A stretch of 48,321 nucleotides of DNA from Nocardia ninae NBRC 108245. Its GTDB lineage: Bacteria > Actinomycetota > Actinomycetes > Mycobacteriales > Mycobacteriaceae. Shown here piece after piece: positions 16,585 through 23,053 of the stretch. Numbering within the stretch: the first letter of the stretch is position 1; the number at the start of each line of letters is the position of its first letter. The position numbers and the translations under genes were made by a program. The notes beneath the pieces are model-generated. The model was not told the DNA's origin. It did no database searches and worked only from the letters and a program-made list of their open reading frames with translations. Location of the stretch: the NCBI RefSeq assembly GCF_007990755.1, contig NZ_BJXA01000071.1, positions 1-48,321 on the forward strand, read 5' to 3'.

Positions 16585-16875
16585 CTACTCCACCGTGCGC
16601 AGTTGGCGCACGAATCCAACATCTGTCGCTGCGGCACGAGTCATCCGTTCGGTGCGCAGTTCGTGGATAACCTGAGCGTAGACCTTGATTTGGCTGCCGA
16701 GTCGCGAATTCTCGGCCCGATCGCCCAGCTTGTCCTACCCGGTGCGGTTGGCGAAGGGCCGCTTGCCGTACGTCGCCACGAACTCAGCGATCATGGCCTT
16801 CTCCGTGGCGCGCGCGTCGTCGGTGGGCCGCCAGCCCACCAGCAGCTCGGCGCTGTCGGCCAACTGCCAGATCAC
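16585..16875 (-). pseudogene. Decayed C-terminal fragment, GIY-YIG nuclease-like, with in-frame stop
   Basis: The minus-strand frame from 16875 reads [20 protein letters not shown], then [15 protein letters not shown], and stops at TAG (16735-16737). After the stop the same frame stays coding-like for another 49 codons (LGSQIKVYAQVIHELRTER and so on) until TAG at 16585. The YGKxPFAN segment resembles the end of GIY-YIG-type proteins of actinobacteria. No start or N-terminal catalytic part is present. It looks like the tail of a gene broken by rearrangement plus a nonsense mutation. Confidence 0.5.
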
Positions 16876-17141
16876 ACGGCGGCTCCTCCGGCGTCTTTTG
16901 CCCACGGGGTTTTGAATCCGCCCACCAGTCGACCCTGTTTGTTGTTGACGGTCACCGACCCGTCGGGCTGTAGCTCGGTGACCGCACCGGCAGGCAGCTC
17001 CAGTCTGAACGAGTACTCTTGCGGCGCTGCGGCATTGGGTATCTCGATGACGGTAGCGACTTCACCATTTGCCGAGGTGGTGGTGTCGAATCGGGACGTC
17101 GAACCAGCAGGGATCGACCAGCCGACCTTTTCGGGGTCCAC
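16872..17141 (-). pseudogene. Truncated actinobacterial surface/secreted protein fragment
   Basis: The frame reads VGWSIPAGSTSRFDTTTS, then [24 protein letters not shown], and stops abruptly at 16872. PWAKDAxG normally continues into a longer conserved domain of actinobacterial exported proteins (a PTHYEV-type segment), which is absent. The frame is open further upstream, into the end of the GNAT gene, without a convincing start. The stop falls exactly where the GIY-YIG-like fragment begins (4-bp overlap), so two unrelated gene pieces have been joined here. Confidence 0.5.
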
Positions 17142-17187
17142 GGCCGATGGCGCATAAACGTGGCTGCCCGGCGGGCTGGGCGCCGAT

Positions 17188-17754
17188 TCACACCAGGCTG
17201 TTGTGTTCCCACTCCGCGCGAGTGATCTCGTAGCGAACCTCCCCGTGCTCGGAACCTTCGATCATGGGTAGCTCGGGGTGGTACGTCTTCACGTGGGTCA
17301 TGCCGAGCTTCTCCATGACATGCCGCGAACCCTTATTCACGAACATCGTTTCGGCCCAGACCATGCGCACGCCGAGTTCGGTGAACGCTTTGCGCAGCAA
17401 CGCCGTCGACCCCTCGGTCGCGAATCCTTTACCCCAGGCCGACTTACGGAACCGGTAGCCGAGTTCGACTTCGTCGAGCGGGCCGTCGGCTGCGGGGCGC
17501 AGGATGAACCAGCCGATGAACTCGCCGTCGGCCTTCTCGTGCGCGGCAATTGTGCCGTAGGTGTTGTTCCATGTCTTGTATTGGCCCAGCAGCCGAGGAA
17601 TCGTTTCCTTGCGGATCTTCTCCGGCGGTGTGGGCACGCCGCCGGAGAGGTAGCGCATCACCTCGGGGTTGCTGTCGAGCTCGATGAGCAGCTCGGCGTC
17701 GGTCTCGGTGAAGTGGCGCAGGGTCAGTCGGTCGGTCTCGAGGTAGACAGCCAT
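17188..17754 (-). CDS. GNAT N-acetyltransferase (RimJ/RimL-like)
   Basis: The 188-residue enzyme starts MAVYLETDRLTLRHFTETD, typical of the RimJ/RimL class. It has VELGYRFRKSAWGKGFATEG, the acetyl-CoA binding region (R/Q-x-x-G-x-G/A-like GKGFATE), and FVNKGSRHVMEKLGM, a standard C-terminal motif. It transfers acetyl from acetyl-CoA to an amine, either a protein N-terminus or a small molecule. The ATG at 17754 fits the family start. The gene stands alone between decayed fragments and the Rieske gene. Confidence 0.9.
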   Translation of the reverse strand: MAVYLETDRLTLRHFTETDAELLIELDSNPEVMRYLSGGVPTPPEKIRKETIPRLLGQYKTWNNTYGTIAAHEKADGEFIGWFILRPAADGPLDEVELGYRFRKSAWGKGFATEGSTALLRKAFTELGVRMVWAETMFVNKGSRHVMEKLGMTHVKTYHPELPMIEGSEHGEVRYEITRAEWEHNSLV

Positions 17755-17797
17755 ACGCGATGCTCACATGGAGCGGATCGAATGATCCAATGGTTTT

Positions 17798-18214
17798 CTA
17801 CCGAACCACGATCTCCGCAGCCTCGATGACAAACGTGCGCGCGGACAACGGTTTCCGCGCCGGGCCGCGCACCGCCGATCCATCGCTGATGCTGAATCCG
17901 CTGCCGTGACAAGCGCATTCGATGGCACCGTCACGGACGCGGGCGACCAGGCAACCCTGGTGTGGGCAGGTGGCCGAGAAGACTCGGATATCGCCGGCGA
18001 CCGGCTGGGTGACGACCAGGTCTTGCTGCGGGTAGATACGTCCACCACCGACGGGGACCTCGGCCAGCGGTACCCGAGCCGGTGCGGTGTCCGCGTCACC
18101 TCGGCCGCAGCCCGCGGCGGTGGTTGCCGCGACAGCCACCGCGGCACCGACAAGCACACTGCGCCTGGTGCAGCCGCTGCAGGATGGCCGACCGGAATCT
18201 GGTGCGTCGATCAT
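17798..18214 (-). CDS. Exported Rieske [2Fe-2S] lipoprotein
   Basis: The 138-residue protein has a twin-arginine-like signal (CTRRSVLVGAAVAVAATTA) ending in a lipobox AAGC, so it is likely exported folded and lipid-anchored. The mature domain is a Rieske fold with both cluster motifs, CPHQGC and CACHGSGF, giving two Cys and two His ligands. It is small, like arsenite-oxidase or photosystem-type Rieske subunits, and lacks the cytochrome bc1 context. Its ATG overlaps the ZIP transporter stop (ATGA), so it is the third gene of the multicopper oxidase operon and probably passes electrons to or from that enzyme. Confidence 0.88.
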   Translation of the reverse strand: MIDAPDSGRPSCSGCTRRSVLVGAAVAVAATTAAGCGRGDADTAPARVPLAEVPVGGGRIYPQQDLVVTQPVAGDIRVFSATCPHQGCLVARVRDGAIECACHGSGFSISDGSAVRGPARKPLSARTFVIEAAEIVVR

Positions 18215-19392
18215 GCGGTCACCAATAACCCCGTCGCATACATCACCAACAACCCGATCGAAACACCGCCGAGCGTCGACACCGCGATCCCCTTGCCCTC
18301 CGGTTCCCGCAGGCTCGGCACGATTTGCACGATCACCTGGACGATCGCGCCGACACCGACACCGAGCAACAGCGCGGACAGTTCCGCATTGTTGACCGTC
18401 GCCCCGACCACGGCACCGATGATGGCAGGAGCCCCCGCCACCAGACCGAGTCCGAGCAGGATCAGCAGTGGCGGTCGGCGCTCGGTCAACGGTGCGACAA
18501 CGGCAAGCCCTTCGGTGGTGTTCTGGATGGCGAAGCCGATCACCAGAAACGTCCCGAGCGCCAATTCCCCTACGGCATAGGCGGATCCGATGGCCAGACC
18601 TTCACCGAGATTGTGCAGTCCGATACCGATGGCGATCATCAGCGCCAATCGCACGCCACTGGCCCCCTGCACCGCGGCCGACTGTCGACGGCTCCGCAGC
18701 CACTGGTCCACCGCGGTCAACCCGAGGAAAGCCAGCACCGCGCCGAGCACGACCAGCGCGGTACCGCCGAACGCACCACCCGATCGACCCGCCAGCTCGA
18801 AGCCTTCGCTCGTACCTTCCCAGGCCAGAAACGCGAGCAACCCCACGGTCACCGCGAGCAGTATCCGCACGACCCGACCACCGGCGGCCCGCATCACCGG
18901 CAGGAACAACATCCCGAGCACCACCGGAATAATGCCGACATAGGTCCCGAGCAAGGCCATCAACCCGAAGAACGACGCATTGGTCGCGGGTGTCTCGACC
19001 GCGGCGGGAATATCGTGCTCGATGACCAGCCCGGTCGAGGTCAGCATCGACACGAGGTAGGGCTGACCGTCCTGCCACGGATAGTCCAGCCGCACGCGCG
19101 CCGATTCCAAGCGTCCGATCGGCTCGGCCGGACCGGTGAAGTCGACGTAGGCGTCATTGACGAAGATCTGCGCGACCGAGACCGGATCAGGCCCGGTATT
19201 ACGCAGCGTCAAGTCGATCGAACCAGGCTCGAGCCTGGTCTGCTCGACCGCGATCTCCTCCACCGGCGGCCCGGTACGTTCCGGCAGGCTGCGCCCGCCC
19301 AGCACGGCCAACCCGACCAACGCGATCGCCAGCAGTCCGACGGAGACCAGGCCGAGCAGCCACGGCCTGCGGGTGCGCTCGATGTCCACCAT
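18211..19392 (-). CDS. ZIP-family metal transporter with extracytoplasmic N-terminal domain
   Basis: The 393-residue protein has an N-terminal helix (WLLGLVSVGLLAIALVGLAVL), a ~90-residue beta-rich outer domain (IDLTLRNTGPDPVSVAQIFV, VSMLTSTGLVIEHDIP), then about eight membrane helices. Conserved ZIP features lie in the C-terminal part: GIGLHNLGEGLAIGSAYAVGE (helix 4) and FAIQNTTEGLAVVAPL (helix 5, N and E replacing the usual H-E-x-x-H-E). ZIP proteins import zinc, iron or manganese. The ATG at 19392 lies 2 bp after the multicopper oxidase stop; the frame extends upstream only as an antisense-like shadow. The partnership suggests metal oxidation linked to transport. Confidence 0.82.
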   Translation of the reverse strand: MVDIERTRRPWLLGLVSVGLLAIALVGLAVLGGRSLPERTGPPVEEIAVEQTRLEPGSIDLTLRNTGPDPVSVAQIFVNDAYVDFTGPAEPIGRLESARVRLDYPWQDGQPYLVSMLTSTGLVIEHDIPAAVETPATNASFFGLMALLGTYVGIIPVVLGMLFLPVMRAAGGRVVRILLAVTVGLLAFLAWEGTSEGFELAGRSGGAFGGTALVVLGAVLAFLGLTAVDQWLRSRRQSAAVQGASGVRLALMIAIGIGLHNLGEGLAIGSAYAVGELALGTFLVIGFAIQNTTEGLAVVAPLTERRPPLLILLGLGLVAGAPAIIGAVVGATVNNAELSALLLGVGVGAIVQVIVQIVPSLREPEGKGIAVSTLGGVSIGLLVMYATGLLVTA

Positions 19393-19394
19393 GG

Positions 19395-20447
19395 CTACTC
19401 CGTCACCTCGAACATGCCCATCCAGCCGAGCTCGGCGAACTCGGTCTTGTGCGCGTGGAACATGTACTGGCCCAGATGCGGAAACCGCAGCTCGCAGATG
19501 CCGCGCTGCCCTTGCCCCTGCACGATGGTGTCGGTGAATTCCGTTGGCTCCAAACGCGTTCCGGTCGGGAAGTAGTCGAAGAAGTTTCCGTGGATGTGGA
19601 AGCTGTTGATGGGGTCGTACTCCAGCACGTTCACCAGGTAGATGCGCACCAGCGCATTGCGTTTCACGCGGATCGGCTCGTGCATGTAGTGGAACGGGAT
19701 CCCGTTCACCGCGTAGAGCTGGTTGCCTTCGCCGTCGAAGGTCGTGTTGTAGCCGTGCTGCACCATCACCATCTCGTCGGCCGCCGGGCGCGGCTGCGGC
19801 GGATCGATGATGAACGTCCCGTACATGCCGCGCGCGATGTGCTCGGCCAGCGGCCCGACGTGGCAGTGGAACAGGTGCAGTCCGAACGGGGTGGCGTCGA
19901 ACTCGTAGGTGAAGCTCTCCCCCGGGTTGATGATGCCGCGGCCGAGGCCGGGGATGCCGTCCATGTCGGCCGGGTGGATGCCGTGAAAATGCAGCGTGTG
20001 CGGGTGTTTCGAGCCGTTGGTGAAATTGACCCGCAGCATGTCGCCTTCCCGGCAACGCAAGGTCGGTCCCGGAATCCGCGAATTGAGCGTCCACGCCGGG
20101 AAACTCACCCCCGGCGCGATCTCGATGTCCTCGTCGCTGGCGTACACATCCCATTCCCGCAGCGTGCGACCGTCCGGGCCGGTGGTGACCCGGCCGTAGT
20201 CGAAGTCGCGCAGGATGGCAGTCGGATCGAATCCGTTCGCCTCGTGGTCGACGACGCTGCCCTTGCGAAACGTGGGCCCGGAAGCTCCCCCGCCGTGCTG
20301 ATCAGCGCCGTGTTGGTGCGCCGGCCGGTCGTGCTCCCGCGCCCGGGCCGACGCCGAGTCCAAGACCCCACCTGCCCCTAAAGCCACACCTACCGCACCG
20401 GCCGCAGCCCCGCCGGCCAGGAATCGGCGCCGAGTCGGAATGTCCAT
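19395..20447 (-). CDS. Two-domain multicopper oxidase, Tat-exported
   Basis: The 350-residue enzyme has a twin-arginine signal (TRRRFLAGGAAAGAVG), a His-rich stretch (HDRPAHQHGADQHGG) and two cupredoxin domains. Domain 1 contains HTLHFHG and HLFHCHVGPLAEHIARGM, giving the type 1 copper ligands; domain 2 contains HIHGNFF and MFHAHKTEF. The four His-x-His motifs fit a trinuclear copper site at the subunit interface of a trimer, as in two-domain laccases, rather than a copper nitrite reductase. Likely substrates are Fe(II), Cu(I), Mn(II) or phenols. It is the first gene of a three-gene operon with a ZIP transporter and a Rieske protein. Confidence 0.9.
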   Translation of the reverse strand: MDIPTRRRFLAGGAAAGAVGVALGAGGVLDSASARAREHDRPAHQHGADQHGGGASGPTFRKGSVVDHEANGFDPTAILRDFDYGRVTTGPDGRTLREWDVYASDEDIEIAPGVSFPAWTLNSRIPGPTLRCREGDMLRVNFTNGSKHPHTLHFHGIHPADMDGIPGLGRGIINPGESFTYEFDATPFGLHLFHCHVGPLAEHIARGMYGTFIIDPPQPRPAADEMVMVQHGYNTTFDGEGNQLYAVNGIPFHYMHEPIRVKRNALVRIYLVNVLEYDPINSFHIHGNFFDYFPTGTRLEPTEFTDTIVQGQGQRGICELRFPHLGQYMFHAHKTEFAELGWMGMFEVTE

Positions 20448-20470
20448 TCAGGTGTGCCTTACTTCGTGGA

Positions 20471-20526
20471 TCGATGGAACGGTAGGTAAAGTTTGGGCTA
20501 CCGAACTCTAAAATTCAACCCATCGA
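20471..20526. promoter_or_regulatory. Nested inverted repeats upstream of the multicopper oxidase
   Basis: CGGTAG/CTACCG (20480-20485, 20498-20503) and TCGATGG/CCATCGA (20471-20477, 20520-20526) are nested inverted repeats in the oxidase promoter region. On the minus strand TTGAAT could be the -35. They may bind a metal regulator, but no known consensus fits well. Confidence 0.3.
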
Positions 20527-20582
20527 ACGCCGCAGCTCGGATCGACATCCGGCCGGAGCGTGGACTACCAGCTCAACTCGCG

Positions 20583-20960
20583 CTAAATGCTGCGCAACCC
20601 GCCGAAGAATCCGACGATCCGGCGGATCCGCCCCTCCGCCGAGACCTCCACGAAGTCCACCCCGTCCGGCAACGCCGTGCCATCCGCCTGCACCAGCCGC
20701 CAGCCGAACCGAGCCATGTCATGGTGCGCATCTATCCGGCTGACCCGCAGCACCCGCATCCCCGGCTGCTGCGCGAACACCGCATCGATATGGGCCGCCA
20801 GCTCCTCGACCCCGACCGCGTGCACGGTTGGATCGGTATACGTCGCGTCCGCCGCCAACGCTGCGCTCAAAAATTCCCGTCGCCGCACCGGATCCGGATC
20901 ACTCCATCCCAGACAATACGTATCGACCAACGCATCGAGCGGACCATCTACCTCAGCCAT
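20583..20960 (-). CDS. SnoaL/NTF2-like protein
   Basis: This 125-residue cytosolic protein starts at ATG 20960 (GAGGA upstream). It has the SnoaL-like pattern LVDTYCLGWSDPDPVRRREFL, ATYTDPTVHAVGVEELAAHI and FGWRLVQADGT, ending DFVEVSAEGRIRRIVGFFGG. The fold is a cone-shaped alpha/beta barrel used for isomerases, cyclases and binding proteins; this gene is usually annotated only as nuclear transport factor 2 family. No neighbour explains its role. The frame upstream of the ATG is a shadow. Confidence 0.85.
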   Translation of the reverse strand: MAEVDGPLDALVDTYCLGWSDPDPVRRREFLSAALAADATYTDPTVHAVGVEELAAHIDAVFAQQPGMRVLRVSRIDAHHDMARFGWRLVQADGTALPDGVDFVEVSAEGRIRRIVGFFGGLRSI

Positions 20961-21360
20961 TCCGTCATCCTCACGTGGTATTCGACAATGTCCCCAGTCT
21001 GCACCAACCGGAGAATGCGAATCGCCGAGGCCGTGACAGCGATATCCGACAACCGGGGAGTCACTGGGGACACATCGCCGCAAGTCACGGGCCCGCACCA
21101 GTTTCCTTGAGGCACTGGAGATCCCGGCTACATATCAATGAAAGTTGTACTTCTTCCACCCCCGGCCCCTTGCCCGGTCCGCCGTGCGCGACCTATCGTC
21201 ATTGTCACATTCGAGCTCGAAATACCTTCGCCGACAAGGCGTTTGGCTACTGAGCAGCACAACAGCCCGCTGCTCGGGTTGCGAGTAGTGCAATGACCTA
21301 TTGCCGACCGGATGTGACACCTGAACACTCCCGCCCACCCTCTCGCGAGGAGATCAAATC
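20961..21360. other. 400-bp divergent intergenic region, no gene seen
   Basis: Short frames on both strands (for example a 66-codon one around 21128-21328, minus) have no RBS, domain or typical codon pattern. The region must hold the promoters of the SnoaL-like gene (leftward) and the dioxygenase gene (rightward). I see no clear operator. Confidence 0.5.
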
Positions 21361-22026
21361 ATGAGCACCGACCATTTGCCGGATGACGACACCGAACTCC
21401 CCCAGGCGATTACTCGGAAACGCCTGCTGCAACTAGGTTTACTGGCCGTGCCCGCCGCGGCGACACTGACCGGTGCCGCGGTCGGCATCGGCAACGCCGA
21501 CGAAGGTCAGCAGGCCGTACCGGACGACCTCGAACCCACCCCGGCCTGCCACGACGGGGACGCACCCACAATTTCACAAACCGAAGGCCCGTACTTCAAG
21601 CCGAACTCGCCGCTCCGGAGCGATCTGGTGATACCCGGCTCCCCCGGCACCCGGCTGACGGTCAGCGGCTATGTGTTCACGCGCTCCTGCCGCCCGGTCG
21701 CCCAGGCACTACTGGACTTCTGGCAGGCCGACAACGCAGGCGCCTACGACAATTCGGGCTACAAGTGGCGCGGCCATCAATTCACCGACGCGAACGGCCA
21801 ATTCAAACTCTCGACCATCGTGCCGGGCTTGTACCCGGGCCGCACCCGGCACATCCACGTCAAAGTGCAGGCTCCTAACCAGCGGGTGCTGACCACCCAG
21901 CTGTATTTCCCCAACGAGCCACGAAACAACACCGATTCCATCTTCGACCGTCGGTTGCTGATGACGGTCCGTACCGTGCCCACCGGGCGGGAGGCGACTT
22001 ACGACTTCATTCTGAACTTCCGCTGA
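21361..22026 (+). CDS. Exported intradiol ring-cleavage dioxygenase-like protein
   Basis: The 221-residue protein starts at ATG 21361 behind GAGGAGA. An N-terminal RKRLLQLGLLAVPAAATLTG segment looks like an export signal. The mature part has the intradiol fold: TEGPYFKPNSPLRSDL, ALLDFWQADNAGAYDNSGY, GQFKLSTIVPGLYPGRTRHIHVKV and a final TYDFILNF. Two Tyr and two His (Tyr in GAYDN and/or PYF/GLYPG region, His in RHIHV) are the expected Fe(III) ligands. Cytosolic members cleave catechols; exported members have been linked to aromatic or lignin-derived compounds. The gene is alone, followed by a broken hydrolase. Confidence 0.85.
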   Translation: MSTDHLPDDDTELPQAITRKRLLQLGLLAVPAAATLTGAAVGIGNADEGQQAVPDDLEPTPACHDGDAPTISQTEGPYFKPNSPLRSDLVIPGSPGTRLTVSGYVFTRSCRPVAQALLDFWQADNAGAYDNSGYKWRGHQFTDANGQFKLSTIVPGLYPGRTRHIHVKVQAPNQRVLTTQLYFPNEPRNNTDSIFDRRLLMTVRTVPTGREATYDFILNFR

Positions 22027-22027
22027 C

Positions 22028-22460
22028 ATGCCGGAGTTCGCGCGCTTGACCTTGCCCGAGGTCAAGGTGCACGTTCGAGGCGGCGGTCCGGGACCTCGAC
22101 GCCGTCCTGAACCACAGAGGGGTGGACCGCCCACTGCTGGTGGGCTGGTCCTACGGCGCACTACTCGGCGTGCACTGGGCCGACCGCAACCCGGGCCGGG
22201 TGATCGGCGTGGTCGGCCCGTTCCCGATGGGCTGGACCGACGACACCGACCTGGATCGGGCCCGTAAACTGTTCCACCGGTAGCGTTTTGCGCCGCCGCT
22301 GGTGGCCCCGCACGGCCTGTCCGCGCTCTTCGCCGGCAAACTCCGCGCGGCGGGCATCGCTGTCCCCGGACCCGCTCAGAACTGCTCCGCCGAAGTTCGC
22401 GTCGCCCCTGCTGGCGGTCAGCCTCCCGCGTTCCCCTCGACTGGGGAGCGCCACTGGTGA
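22028..22460 (+). pseudogene. Alpha/beta hydrolase pseudogene (internal deletion and stop)
   Basis: ATG 22028 begins MPEFARLTLPEVKVHVRGGG, the usual N-terminus of an epoxide-hydrolase-like enzyme. The expected ~60 residues up to the mid-domain are missing. A different frame from about 22077 continues with EAAVRDLDAVL, then LLVGWSYGALLGVHWADRNP with the nucleophile motif GWSYGA. It has an in-frame TAG at 22281-22283, after which coding-like sequence runs to TGA 22458-22460. A deletion with frameshift plus a nonsense codon makes it non-functional. Confidence 0.7.
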
Positions 22461-22531
22461 TCATTCTCTTGTGGCGCAGACCGACCGGTCCTACGGTGGG
22501 ACGCGCTATCCACCGATCGGAAGGAAGTCGA

Positions 22532-23053
22532 ATGCACAAGTCGCGCTTGGCAATTGCCGGTGCCCTGGTCGCCCTCGCCGGTTCAGTCGCCCTCGCCGTC
22601 CCAGCCGGGGCGGACACCTCCGATGCCCACAAGCTCTCCGTGGCGAACGCGGCGCGTGCACAGTATGGGGCTCCTCCGATGACCTGGAACTCGGGCTTGT
22701 CCGCCGACACACAGCAATACGCCGCGGCATGCAAGTTCCAGCACTCGGATTCGCGCGGCCGCTACGGCGAGAATCTCTATGCGGGCACCGGCAATCGCAG
22801 TTTCGAAGACGCGATGAAGAGCTGGATGGCAGAGGCGAGCAAGTACGACTACAACAATCCCGGCTTTTCCCCCGAGACAGGACATTTCACCCAGGTGGTG
22901 TGGAAGGCCAGCACGCAGCTGACCGTGGGCATTGCTTCATGCCCAGCAGGCACCATCTTCTCGCAGCCCAGCACCTACATAGTCGCCCGCTACACCCCGC
23001 CGGGAAACGTCAGGGGCCAGTTCCCGCAGAACGTCGGTCGTCCGCAGAACTGA
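22532..23053 (+). CDS. Secreted CAP-domain (SCP/TAPS) protein
   Basis: The 173-residue protein starts at ATG 22532 with AAGGAAG upstream. A Sec signal (HKSRLAIAGALVALAGSVALAV, cut near PAGA-DT) precedes a CAP domain: ANAARAQYGAPPMTWNSGLSA, HSDSRGRYGENLYAG, SWMAEASKYDYNNPGF, GHFTQVVWKASTQLTVG and YIVARYTPPGNVRGQF. The His, Glu and following HFTQVVW residues are the conserved CAP cavity. Bacterial CAP proteins are secreted, sometimes lipid-binding or host-interacting. Its last 44 bp overlap the end of the convergent MMPL gene. Confidence 0.9.
   Translation: MHKSRLAIAGALVALAGSVALAVPAGADTSDAHKLSVANAARAQYGAPPMTWNSGLSADTQQYAAACKFQHSDSRGRYGENLYAGTGNRSFEDAMKSWMAEASKYDYNNPGFSPETGHFTQVVWKASTQLTVGIASCPAGTIFSQPSTYIVARYTPPGNVRGQFPQNVGRPQN

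Noticed and set aside
16477-17157. Plus-strand 226-codon ORF
   Set aside because: No RBS or domain; the minus strand of the same DNA reads as recognisable gene fragments.
19393-20154. Upstream extension of the ZIP transporter frame
   Set aside because: It lies wholly inside the multicopper oxidase gene in another frame and gives Arg/His-rich sequence without homology; the ATG at 19392 gives a normal membrane protein.
20440-20475. IdeR/DtxR-like iron box upstream of the multicopper oxidase (AGGTGTGCCTTAC)
   Set aside because: Only about 11 of 19 positions match the consensus and the symmetry is poor, below what I would accept.
21128-21338. Short overlapping minus-strand ORFs in the dioxygenase promoter region
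   Set aside because: No RBS, atypical codon use and no recognisable sequence; treated as non-coding.
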